NCBI GenBank assembly: GCA_032871835.1
Contig: CM065295.1
Coordinates: 43,894,360-43,958,359 of the forward strand
DNA length: 64,000 bases
Direction: 5' to 3'
Source: Dipteronia dyeriana
Lineage: Eukaryota > Streptophyta > Magnoliopsida > Sapindales > Sapindaceae
Below the pieces are notes generated by a model. That model ran no database searches, had not been told where the DNA came from, and worked only from the letters and a program-made list of their open reading frames with translations. Below, one piece after another: positions 1 through 10,200 of this stretch. Positions within the stretch are counted from its first letter, which is position 1; each line of letters begins with the position of its first letter. The translations under genes were made by a program, and so were the position numbers.

Positions 1-246
1 AGGTGTTTTGACATGGAATTTACCAAAGGGGGAGATTGTTAGGTTTTAGTTTGTGTTGGCATTAATTCCATATCAAAATGATGTTTACTTGTAACGATTT
101 AGTTGTTTAGATTCATGATGATTTAAGCTTCAAAGAAGAATGAACAACAAGTCAAAGCAAGTTCAAAGTCTTCAAAGAGAAAGAATGCAATATGATTCTA
201 CAAAGGTATACTAAGACCTTATCTTTCTCTTACAAGGCTTAGGCAC

Positions 247-355
247 ACACACACAATTCATACATTTGTGTCCCTATATCATTGTGCACCATTATAGGTA
301 AACATATACAATTCATTCATATGTGTCCCTGCATCATTGTGAACCATGTATAACA
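247..355 (+). repeat. Two-copy ~55-bp repeat in U3
   Basis: Two adjacent copies of a unit built around ATTCAT, TGTGTCCCT, CATCATTGTG and ACCAT are present. The same unit occurs twice in LTR B (about 7170-7265) and in the 3' LTR of C (36660-36770), but only once in the 5' LTR of C (18538-18580). Confidence 0.75.
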
Positions 356-820
356 CATTCACACACTTGAAGATGAATGCTCATGCATTGGTATGGAAAT
401 AACATGTTTTGGAAAATGCATGATTGGAGACTACCTCTATGTAGTTTGCATTCTAGTGTGAATTGTGTTTGTCTGAGTATATATTTGTAAAACATGGATA
501 TTGAACTTGATTTTAGTCTTAAATCATTATTTATTGAGTTCCGGTCATTTCGGTTACTCATACTATTGATTTCAAGTTCTAAGTCAAAAGATACTACACT
601 TTCAACTCATGTTGCATACATTGTCTTCGTCTTCGTATATCGAGTCGAATTATTTTTTTCTGGGTTGAGTATCTTATCTGTCCATGTCCGTGAGAGAGTT
701 ATGGTTCATAATCCGCAAACTGATTCAAATTCAAAGTTTGGAGGCCGGAGAACGATCGAAGAACGCGTGAGGAGTGCAAGAGAGTTGCACCTTGGCCAAA
801 GGCCAACAAGAGGTGCAAGC

Positions 821-890
821 CCGAGATGGCGCGTGGCCATCTTGGCTGCAACTTCTTGCTGCCCTGAGATGCCCACACACCATCTCGGGG
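821..890 (+). repeat. Paired dyad symmetry upstream of the TATA box
   Basis: There are two imperfect palindromes, 821-845 and 862-890, with arms of the type CGAGATGG / CCATCTCG around a GC-rich centre. Their centres are about 43 bp apart. The pair lies 60-120 bp upstream of the LTR TATA box and recurs at the same place in every LTR of the A/B/C and E families. It could be a protein-binding dyad or a DNA or RNA hairpin; the sequence does not decide. Confidence 0.75.
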
Positions 891-944
891 AAGTGATATC
901 AAGGAGGGCAATTCGGTCTTTTAAGCTTCATTCTTTTCCTCTCC

Positions 945-952
945 TTTATATT
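945..952 (+). promoter_or_regulatory. LTR promoter TATA box (copia A)
   Basis: TTTATATT lies in a pyrimidine-rich stretch about 910 bp into the LTR. The aligned position in the 5' LTR of C is TTTATAAA. Transcription would start about 30 bp downstream, near 975-985, which defines the U3/R border. Confidence 0.55.
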
Positions 953-1894
953 CCTCTTCCCTCTCACATTTCATTCTAAGAAGAAATTTAAACTTGTGTG
1001 CAGAAATTTTTTCTCTACATTTTCTCACCTTCCAAACACCATAACTTCTCCATTTGAACTCCGATTTGAGTGATTCAAAGTTGAGAGTGTTTTTCTATTC
1101 ATCCTCCATCTTTTCTCTGAAGGTTTAAGTGAGTTTTATTGCTGTTTTTGGAGTCTAAACAGTCAAAAACGGGACTACACCAAAATCAACTAAGGTATTG
1201 ATTTTCTCTCAAAGTTTTCTTTTAAAACTTGGTCAATTGCCTTGGGTTTTCTTCTTCAACATATATATGTGTATTGTGAGTGTTTTGATTTGAGTTTTGA
1301 ACTCTTTTAAAGCTAGGTTAAGTTTTTGAATTGAAATCATACATGTTGAGTTAAGTTTTGATTTTGCCTATGATTTCACATGTTTGGGATTGTATTGTGC
1401 TAGATTTTATTCTAGGACTATTTAATGATCTTTGATTGATTTAATTTGTGAAAAATAGTTCCTCACATGTATTAGGCTCTCTTGGATGAATTCTCATATT
1501 AATACATGTGCTTATGTTCTTTTGAGCTATTCATGTGTTTTGTTGAATCTATGAATAGGAATATGCTCTAGAACTTTATCTTTAATCTAATTGACTTTGT
1601 CATATGATTTTAGCATGTTTTTGGTTTATGTGATTTAAACTTGATTATGTGTTAATTGAACATATCTTGTGATTCAAGTTTTAGATCTATGCATGTATCT
1701 AGGTTGTAATTAATGTCTAACATATCTTACATGATCTAGATGGATTAAACATGCATGATTGACTAGACTATATTTTTTTTGTGCATTCATGCTCATGTCT
1801 AGTATCTTTCATAGGATGTGTTGATCATAGCATTCTATGCTGCGTGCTTGTTTGCGTTTTGCATCCATGATCACCTAGATGCCTTGTGAGAAGA

Positions 1895-2192
1895 AAGTCT
1901 TGACAATAGGTGTGTGACCTATGTTGTTGAGCAAGAAAGTCTTGGCAAGAGGTGTGAGACCTTGGATTGTCAAGCAAGGAAGTCTTGGGTAAAGTTGGGA
2001 GAACTCGGATAGTCGAGCAAGAAGTCTTGCCTAGGGTCGTGAGGATCCGGAAAGGGTGAGCGAGGATGTCTTGACTAGAGTTGGGAGGACTCAGATAGTT
2101 GAGCAAGAAGTCTTGCCTTGGGTCTTGTGGATCCAGTAAGGTGAGCTAGGAAGTCTTGACAAGAGGTGTGAGGCCTCGAATTGTTGAGCATT
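1895..2192 (+). repeat. Tandem array of ~43-bp units in R/U5 of LTR A
   Basis: The core AAGTCTTG (once ATGTCTTG) starts at 1895, 1937, 1980, 2022, 2066, 2108 and 2151, giving periods of 42-44 bp and seven units. Each unit carries GAGCAAG before the core and variants of GTGAGGCCT or CGTGAGGATCCGG after it. It lies downstream of the TATA box and so would be transcribed. Confidence 0.85.
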
Positions 2193-2794
2193 AGGGCGAT
2201 ATCTTCATGAGTAGGATAGGAGGGTAGTTTCTAGGTGAAGGGGTCACTTGAGATATTGTACTTGTCTTATCTACTAGTGGATTTTGTTTGCCGGTGGTTG
2301 TTAACCCGTGGATGTTTCCTTTTCGGAGGTTTACCACGTTATATCTTGTGTGAGCTTTTCTCTATCCCTATCTCTCTTATATTTGTATTTGTTATTTGAA
2401 TACTATGGATAGAACTCCATATGTAAGTTGACTTCCTTTCTATAATATTGATTGTGTATGTGTTACAATTACTTGTTTGTATCACAGTTTGTTTGTTTTA
2501 TATATTGATTAAGTGTCTTTAATTGATATATATATATTGTGATACAAGCAATCTAGAGGGACAAACTTTTGTTTGTTTCTAAGGGAGTCGAAAAAGGTGT
2601 CTAACTTATTCACCCCCCCCCCCTCCAGGTTAGTCTTGAGCATTTAACCGTGTTTGTATTTTCAACCATCATAACAAACATGATGTGAGATAACCAATTT
2701 CATATCAATACATGAAGTATTCAAAGCTAGCAAGCAAGAATTCTCAACACAATTGATATATTACCTCAAAGCTACCTCACATGTGCTTCTTATA

Positions 2795-4774
2795 TTAGTG
2801 ATAAGAGCACTCACCCTTGAACCACTTGCTCTTGGGTGTACCTACACAAACATTTCCAATATCAACCTTGACAACAATGTTAAATCTAGAGTAAAGTCCT
2901 ACAATGACTTGATTAACAAGAATATCATTAATACACTCTTTCTTAACATTTTAAACACAAGCTTTGTCAAGTTGAACAAGATTAGTTTTCTTTCTACTCC
3001 ACAACTTCTTCTCATGCTTAGCAATATTATCATGTTTCTCAACTTTCAAAACTTTAGCATGTTCAAGTTGAAGTTTAATCTCCTTATCTCTAGATTCATT
3101 TCCTAATTTGCATTTTTCAATATATTTATAACACGTAGGCTTAATGTGACCTATTGTGTTCCAGTAATGGAAAATTGGAATAAAAGATGAGATTGTACCT
3201 TTTGGAGTTGAACTAGCTTCACTAGGAGTTGCAAATATACCTTGTTCACCAACTTCTTTTTGGCTTTTGATCTTCTTTTCTTGTGTGGTTTCTTATCAAT
3301 CCCGACTTCATCCAAGTGAGAGTTAACAAGATTCCTAACACTAGACACACTTACCGAATCATTCACTAAGTCATTAGCCGTGCTATCTCTTCCATTAATT
3401 ATTGTTCTCTCTTCTTCAAAGAAGATATCACATTATCCTTCTCAAGGTTTATTTTTTCAGGTTCTCTAAACTTCTTCATAATATCACATTTCTCACCAAG
3501 AAGTCTACGAGTGACAATCACAATCTCATCTAGTTGTTTCTCTATCAAATCATCCTTCTCAACTACCTCTCTTAGAGCATTATCTCTAACTTCTTCAAGC
3601 TTTTCTATCTTGGCCAACAACTCAAGATTAGTAGGAATGGAACTAGATCTTCCATGATGATTTGCATCAAAGTTCTTGTTCAAAGATATGATACTATCAA
3701 CATCTAGTGGAAAATGAGAAGCCGTTAGAGCTACAAAGTTGCTCACTAACTTTTCATCGCTTGAAGACTCACTACTGGAACTCTCATCATCACTAGAGTT
3801 ATCATCAATCCAAGTAGCCACCAACACTTTACCTTCTTCTCTTTCTTAGATGGCTTCTTGGTGCACTCACTAGCAAAGTGACCGAAACCATGACAATTGT
3901 AGCATTGAACATCTTTCTTGTTCATGGCTTAACTATTCTTCTCATTCCTTGGAGATGATGTTTTATTAACTCCCTTTTCCTTAGAAGACTTGCCTATAGG
4001 CTTGGCATTCTTCTTTAGAAACTTCTTGAACTTTCTAACCAAAAGAGTCATCTCTTCATTTTCAACATCACTCTCCTTCTCAATAGCATTGTGAGCGATT
4101 CCCTTACTCATAATCTTTGGCTTCAAGCATATCTCATAAGTTTGGAGAGACCCAAGCAACTCACCAATGTTCATGCTATCCACATCCTTGCTTTCCTCAA
4201 TAGCCGTCACCTTTGATTTAAATCTCTTAGGAAGAGACCTAAGAATTTTCCAATTTAAACGCTTATTTGAGATAGGTACTCCAAGTGCTTGACATTGGTT
4301 AGCAATGTTAAGAAGCCAGAATTGGAAGTCTTCGAACTTTTCTTCTTCACCCATACTTAAACCTTCAAATTGTGATGCCAACATTTGAAGCCATGATTTC
4401 TTCACCGCTAAGGTTCCTTCATTAGTAACTTGGAGAGTATCCTAAGCCTCCATTACGGATTCAAGATTTTGAATGTAGGAGAATTGATGCCCATCAACTC
4501 CTCCAAAGATGGCATTCATAGCACGATGGTGCCATTTAGCAACCTCAAACTCATTCATTGTCCATTCACTTATTGGCTTGAGTATCATGGTTCCATCCTC
4601 TTGAACCTTGGTAGGAGGATTATAACTTTCTTCCACTACCATCCAAGCCCTTTCATCAATAGAGCGGATGTAGGCTTTCATCCTCAACTTCCAATACCTA
4701 TAATTAGTGCCTCGAAGTAATGGTGGCCCAGTATTTGAGTCTCCTTCTGCCATTACATCATCTTGTAAACCCAT
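2795..4774 (-). pseudogene. gag: gag of copia B (broken)
   Basis: Gag builds the intracellular particle that packages retrotransposon RNA. On the minus strand the ATG at 4774 opens an N-terminal domain with NYRYWKLRMKAY, the DUF4219/UBN2 type of copia gag. A helical region (LASQFEGLSMGEEEKFEDF), a lysine-rich stretch and a good CCHC knuckle, CYNCHGFGHFASEC at about 3863-3904, follow. Then come a serine-rich segment and a long coiled coil. The tail beyond the knuckles runs to a stop near 2795 and matches copia C, with no protease. Defects: an in-frame TAG where C has TGG (about 4445), another stop near 3929, and frameshifts between 3929 and 3827 and between 3399 and 3366. Unlike C, B keeps the gag ATG and an intact first knuckle. 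Confidence 0.85.
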
Positions 4775-4845
4775 GACTTCAAAAGCTTTGCACAAAAACC
4801 GTGAATGTATCACCTGGACTCTCACTAAGTACAATCTAATGTCCT

Positions 4846-4857
4846 GCTCTGATACCA
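4846..4857 (-). other. Primer-binding site, copia B (initiator tRNA-Met)
   Basis: The minus strand reads TGGTATCAGAGC two bases inside the 5' LTR end. This is the usual complement of the 3' end of plant initiator tRNA-Met and the standard Ty1/copia minus-strand primer site. Confidence 0.9.
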
Positions 4858-4985
4858 ATTGAAAATACAAATACGGTTAAATGCTCAAGGTTAACCTAGA
4901 GGGGGGGGGGGGGTGAATAGGTTATGTGTCTTTTTTGACTCCCTTAGAAACAAACAAAAGTTTGTCCCTTTAGATTGCTTGTATC

Positions 4986-4988
<3 letters not shown>

Positions 4989-5032
<44 letters not shown>
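4989..5032. repeat. (AT)n microsatellite, about 22 units
   Basis: A pure AT run lies in U5 of LTR B. The matching site holds only a short run in LTR A and in the 3' LTR of C, but a long run at 20730-20765 in the 5' LTR of C. Confidence 0.95.
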
Positions 5033-5034
<2 letters not shown>

Positions 5035-6560
5035 ATTAAAGACATTTAATCAATATATAAAACAAGCAAAGTGTGATACAAACAAGTAATCATAACACAT
5101 ACACAATTTATATTATAGAAAGGAAGTCAACTTACATATAAAGTTCTATCCATAGTATTCAAATAATAAATACAAATATAAGAGAGATAGGGATAGAGAA
5201 AAGTTGACACAGGATATAACGTGGTAAATCTCCGAAGAGGAAACATCCACGGGTTAGCAACCACCGGCAAACAAAATCCACTGGTAGATAAGACAAGTAA
5301 AATCTCTCAAGTGACCCCCTCACTTAGAAACTACCTCCTATCCTACTCATGAAGATGTCACCCTCTTGCTCAACAATCCGAGGCCTCACACTTGTTGTCA
5401 AGACTTCCTCGCTCACTCTTCCGGATCCTCATGACCCTAGGCAAGACTTCTTGTTGAACTATCCGAGTCCTCTCGACTCTAGACAAGACTTTCTTGCTCA
5501 CCCTTCCGGATCCTCACGACCCTAGGCAAGACTTCCTTGCTTGCCAATCCGAGGTCTCCTACCTCTTGCCTAGACTTCCTTACTCAACAACATAGGTCTC
5601 ACATCTATTGTCAAGACTTCCTTCTCATAAGGCATCTAGGTGATCATGAATGCAAAAAGCAAACAAGCACCCAACATAGAATGTTATGATCAACACATCC
5701 TATGGAAAATACTAGACGTGAGCATGAATGCACAAAACAAATGTAGTCTAGTCAATCATGCATGTTTAATCCATCCAGATCATGTAAGATATATTCAACA
5801 TTAGTTACAACATAGATACATGTATAGATCTAAAACTTGAATCACAAGATATGTTCAACTAACACATAATCAAGTTTAAATCTCATATACCAAAAATATG
5901 CTAAAATCATGTGACAAAGTCAGTTAGATTAAAGCAAGAGTTCTAGAGCATAATTCTTATTCATAGATTCAACAAAGCACATGAATAACTCAAAAGAACA
6001 AAACCACATGTATTATAGTGAGATTTCGGCCAAAGAGAGCCTAATACATATGAGGAACTATCTTTCACAAAATCAATCAATCAAAGATCATCAAATAGTC
6101 CTAGAATCAAAGCTAGCTTAATACATTCCCAAACATGTGAAAACATAGGCAAAATCAAAACCTAACTCAACATGGGAGATTTCAATTGAAACTCAATTTC
6201 GCTTTAAATAAGTTAAAAACTCAAATCAAAACAATCACAAGACACATATATATGTTGAAGAAGAAAACCTAAGGCAATTGACCAATACTTAAAAGAAAAC
6301 TTTGAGAGAAAAATCAATACCTTAGTTGATTTGGTGCAGTCCCGTTTTTGTGAGATTAGACTCTAAAAAAAGCAATAAAACTAACTCAAACCTCTAGATA
6401 AAAGATGGAGAATGTATAGAAAAACGCTCTCAACTTTGAATCACTCAAATCGGAGTACAAATGAAGATGTTATAGTGTTTGGAAGGTGAGCAAATTTGGG
6501 AGAAAATTCTGCACTCAAATTTTGAATCTCTTCTTAGAATGAAATGTGAGAGGAAAGAGA

Positions 6561-6568
6561 TATATAAA
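6561..6568 (-). promoter_or_regulatory. LTR promoter TATA box (copia B)
   Basis: The minus strand reads TTTATATA at the position aligned with the TATA boxes of LTR A and of the 5' LTR of C, downstream of the dyad pair. Confidence 0.55.
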
Positions 6569-7473
6569 GGAGAGAGAAAGAATATAAGCAAAAGGACCAA
6601 AATGACCTTAAGTGAACCAAGCATGCTTGCTACTCGAGATGGCATGTGGGAAACTCGGGGCAGCAAGCAATCTGTCCCGAGATGGCCATGCGCCATCTCG
6701 GGAAAGAGTGCTTGGTTGCACATCTTTTGCTCACGCGTTCCCCTCGCGTTCTTCGACCGTTCTCCAGTCTCCAAACTCAAATTTGAATCTGTTTATGGAT
6801 TATGAACCATATCTCTCCCATGGACATGGAAATATAAGATACTCAACCCAAAAAAATAATAATTCAACTAGATATACGAAGACGAAGACAATTTATGCAA
6901 CATGAGTTGAAAGTGTAGTATCTTTTGACTTAGAACTTGAAATCAATAGTATGAGTAACTGAAATGACCAGAACTCAATCAAGAATGATTTAAGAATAAA
7001 ATCAAGTTCAATATCCATGTTATACAAACTTATATACATACAAATACAATTCAAACTAGAATGCAAACTTCATAGAGATAGTTTCCAATCATGCATTTTC
7101 TAAAACATGTTATTTTCATGCCAATGCATGAGCATTCATCTTCAAGTGTGTGAATGTGTTATACATGGTGCACAATGATGCAGGGACACATATGAATGAA
7201 TTGTATGTGTGTGCCTATAATGGTGCACAATGATGCAGGGATATAAATGTATGAATTGTGTGTGTGCCTAAGCCTTGTAAGAGAAAGATAAGGTCTTAGT
7301 ATACCTTTGTAGAGCCATATGACATCATTTCTCTTTGAAGATTTTGAACTTGATTTTACTAGTTGTTCCTTCTTCTTTGAAGCTTGAATCATCATGAATC
7401 TAAACAACTAAATCATTACAAGTACACATCATTTTGATATAGAATTAATGTCAACACAATCTAAAACCTAACA

Positions 7474-7815
7474 CACTTGGAACTTGATATCGCCCTGTAA
7501 GCACCATTTGGTGGTAACAAAGTTTCGGCGAGCTCCCTCATTCATATCCAGCTAGGTTTAAATCTTTCTTTGGCGAAGTGAAGCGATGCTATAGCATGAA
7601 CCTGATGTCTTTATAGGTCATTTTTACATCTGGAGAGGACTCCGGGCTTCAAGGAAGGTTACGAGGTAGTTTCGACCCATGGAGCTTGGACTGTCATGCA
7701 TTGGGCTTCCCCTGAATTCTTATTTTGGTGTAGAGAGCTCGATCCAATCCTATTAAGCTCCACCCTGGGTGTTTCTAAAGCTCATTGACTCTTCCTCGCA
7801 TCTACGGGTTGGCTC
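7474..7815 (-). repeat. Fragment of the 3' LTR of gypsy-1
   Basis: This aligns with 17676-18010 of the 5' LTR (shared CACTTGGA, TTGATAT, GGCCCTGTAA-like, CTGGAGAGGACT, GGGCTTCCCCT). The outer part was displaced by copia B at 7473. The inner ~100 bp with the 5' terminus, and a recognisable PPT, are not seen; the match fades near 7815. Confidence 0.7.
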
Positions 7816-7879
7816 CACAGCGTACCCCCAGGATTCATAGTTCCATAAAGGCACCTAATTGGATTTCTCATGCCGTGGA

Positions 7880-9670
7880 GGGAATATTGTGAGCTGAACA
7901 AGGTCGCTAGGGAGCCCGGGGCAGAGGAACCGGCTTACCTCATTCAAATTGGAAGCCTGTCCAGAGCACCCTAAGGTCAGTTCTATGCGAAAGCCAAGAA
8001 CAAACTCAATTTCATCATTCTCGGTGCTTCAAAGAAAGACCCATCCTGGAAAAAAGAGTGGATCCTGACGGGGGATGATTAGGGAAGCTCGATCTTTATT
8101 GATGGTCATGAGTTCGCAGCTCCCACAACTTTCAATGATAAACCATCGTGGGACCGAGATTCCTTGCCCGCCGAGTCTGAAGTTGTATTAAAGGCCATCC
8201 TCGTTAGGAACTATTTGAACCTAAAGTTCCCAACCACTAACCCTTTTGATTCTCACTGGGTACATTAATACCTACGGATCTCTGATGTTACTCATCATAA
8301 GTAATATCAAACTATTATGCCTCATCGTGCCAGATTACCCCGGGGAGCCCCTTTAGCTACCTCAGAAAAAGGGGGCCTACTGTTCCAACTAGGTTCTCTC
8401 CTAATCCTACTTTGTCTCTTTCCCAGACTAGGTCAAGAATGGCCATTCTTGTGTCACGGGCTTTTTGGGAATTAAACAGGGGAAAAACTACTTATAGAGC
8501 TGTTGATACAACCACTTCTGGCCCCACTGCTCCTTCTGCTACTACTGCTGCTCCCACGGTTACTTTACCCAATTCATCTGCCTTCCACCTACAATCTCAA
8601 TTCCTCAAGCTTTGGAGGACCCCGAGGCTGGTGTTTTAGAGGTTCCTCCTGCCCGCCCCTAACATCGGTCGAGCTCGGTGGGATAAGACAATGTCCTGAA
8701 GCAATTCGTCACATCTTGCCTGGGTGGTGGGCTCTCTAGGACAGCTTCAATGTCTGTCGACGTCTTGCTCACCAATGGTCCGCTCTCTTGGCTGAGGTAA
8801 CTATTTTCTTATTCTTTTACTTGTGGTTTGTTAGCTCGATCAATGTCTACCTTTGGCTTTGTATCATGTTGGCCCTTAAATTCAATGTTGCTGTAGGCCA
8901 CCAGGTTGCCTCCTTCAGTGACTGGGCTGTAAAAGCTGAGGCCGAAATTGAGAAGGCCATGGGGTAAATCGCTCGAGCTCAAGCTCTAGTTCAGGAGATG
9001 ACCTCCAATCAAGAGGGAATGTAGGCTGAGCCGAGCGCACTACAACGTGACTATGAGAGGCTGAAACGGTCCCATGACCTAAAATCCCTCTGATCTGAAC
9101 GATGTGCTAAGCAAAGGGATTCCTGGAAAGCAGAAGCTAAAATGCTTGATGTTGAAAACCAGGGATAACATGCCCAGGTGGCCAAGCTGTATGCCGAGGT
9201 GGATGCTTCCTTCAGCGATGGGTATTTTATGCCTCATTCCAAGTTCCAGAAGCTCTCCCTCATCCCTTCCACTTGTCCACTATTTTCGGTGGGATAAAGA
9301 GGAGATTATGACCAGAGTTGCAAAGATGTTTCGCCCTTATGGTAATGGAGTGGTTTCTTCTAGCCTAGCTGGAGCTGGGAAACAACCTGTCATTACAGAT
9401 CCTCCCCTTCCCTTTCCCCTTCCCATCTTCCCCATCTTAGGTATTGGAGGAGGACCCAGTTAAGCAGAAGGAAATTAAGGAACCTTCGGAGGAAGAAGTA
9501 ACAGGCGGGGGCGACCATGGCTAGCAACCACCTAAAGGAGGTGAGGATCATCAAGGAAGAGGAGCACCGGAAGAAAACTAGGGGTATGCTAAAGCTTGAT
9601 GCAACCCATTCATGACTTGCTTTGACTACCCGGAAAAAGGGGTGGGCACCCCGCTTTATTCGTGCCAAGT
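7880..9670 (+). pseudogene. Antisense accessory ORF of gypsy-1 (Transposase_28-like)
   Basis: A decayed coding region runs against gypsy-1 pol. A readable stretch from about 7975 gives FYAKAKNKLNFIILGASKKD, then WKKEW, and after a stop DGHEFAAPTTF and VRNYLNL. This resembles the 'putative gypsy type transposon' family (Pfam Transposase_28) as I know it. A downstream stretch at 8895-9200 (AVKAEAEIEKAMG, LQRDYERLKR) reads like the coiled-coil tail of such proteins. Antisense ORFs between pol and the 3' LTR are described for Tat elements; their function is not known. At least six in-frame stops and several frameshifts leave no ORF above about 120 codons. Exact ends are uncertain. Confidence 0.55.
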
Positions 9671-10200
9671 TTAGTCATTTTTTTTGTAGCCCAGAATCTA
9701 GGGTTAGGCTCCTTGTTGGGTGATTGTGGCCTTACATGAGGATAGGCTCCCATATTATTAATAAAAATTTGCTTAGGATTTCTTTTATGCTTGCTTTAAT
9801 TGACTCTGATCATGAACCTTGACTTGGCTGATATCTTCTTGCTTCACTCCTGACATGGACCTCCTAAAGTAACCCTTACTTAACTAAATACGAAAACATA
9901 AACCATTAAACGTAAACCTACTAACTGGGTAGACTTCTAGCTCTAATTTCTAGCACTTGGTAATTTGGGTGGAGAGTCCCCTTGCAATGTATCTCGCATC
10001 CTCGATTCCTCGCTCATACTTTAAGCTGACGATATAAACAATCTCACATTCATGAAATTAGTAGTAATCAAGTGTTCAATACTTAGGCAAAATTTATGTG
10101 GTAATTGACGTAGATACCTCTTCTCCCGTTATGCGAGAGGATATCTTATCATGGTGACCTTAATCGATTAAATCAGTATTTTGACTTTTCTCAGGAATAA
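9671..10200. other. Non-coding spacer of gypsy-1
   Basis: There is no convincing ORF on either strand. It lies between the antisense ORF and the tandem repeat block and is probably 3' untranslated sequence of gypsy-1. Confidence 0.5.

Larger units (their letters stand above)
1..2664 (+). mobile_element. Copia A: 3' end of a SIRE-like LTR retrotransposon
   Basis: This is the 3' end of a Ty1/copia element whose body lies left of the window. Bases 1-36 match, with one difference, the end of the internal region of copia C (26171-26206), including the polypurine tract at 25-36. A full 3' LTR follows, ending in TTTTCA at 2664. The next base starts an inverted internal segment of a second element of the same family (copia B). 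The simplest reading is that A inserted into B, so 2665-2669 would be one copy of its target duplication and the other copy lies outside the window. Confidence 0.85.
37..2664 (+). repeat. 3' LTR of copia A (2.63 kb)
   Basis: The LTR starts TGTTAGG directly after the purine tract and ends TTTTCA. It aligns along its length with the LTRs at 18321-20887, 26207-26283 plus 36527-39054, and in reverse at 4860-7473. U3 runs to the TATA box near 945. R/U5 holds a 43-bp tandem array (1895-2192) and a run of C residues near 2620-2633. The 161-codon ORF at 494-979 lies mostly upstream of the TATA box and is not treated as a gene. Confidence 0.9.
2665..7473 (-). mobile_element. Copia B: 5' part of a SIRE-like, pol-less element
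   Basis: This is an inverted relative of copia C. Reading the minus strand there is a full 5' LTR (7473 to 4860), a PBS, gag, and the start of the non-pol region found in C, stopping at 2665. The remaining 3' part is presumably displaced left of the window by copia A. The LTR terminus at 7473 abuts a gypsy LTR sequence starting CACTTGG, so B probably inserted into the 3' LTR of gypsy-1 with CACTT (7474-7478) as one target duplication. Confidence 0.85.
4860..7473 (-). repeat. 5' LTR of copia B (2.61 kb)
   Basis: In minus orientation it runs from TGTTAGG at 7473 to TTTTCA at 4860. It holds the same modules as LTR A: a doubled ~55-bp repeat (7170-7265), paired dyads (6633-6660 and 6676-6702), a TATA box (6561-6568) and the 43-bp array (about 5365-5640). 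Two simple-sequence tracts have grown near its 3' end: 13 G at 4901-4913 and about 22 AT at 4989-5032. With LTR A it forms a 2.6-kb inverted repeat around a 2.2-kb spacer. Confidence 0.9.

Noticed and set aside
494..979. 161-codon ORF in LTR A, with related ORFs at 18675-18947, 27761-28132 (minus), 35788-36177 (minus) and 36943-37131
   Set aside because: All lie in homologous U3 sequence of LTRs, mostly upstream of the TATA box. Length and frame differ between copies, so the similarity reflects LTR homology and not protein selection.
2753..3106. Plus-strand 117-codon ORF
   Set aside because: It is the antisense shadow of the gag C-terminal tail of copia B.
8503..8739. Plus-strand ORF with a run of leucines, possible membrane segment
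   Set aside because: The leucine run is a frame-shifted reading of a Pro/Thr/Ala-rich stretch in the decayed antisense ORF of gypsy-1.
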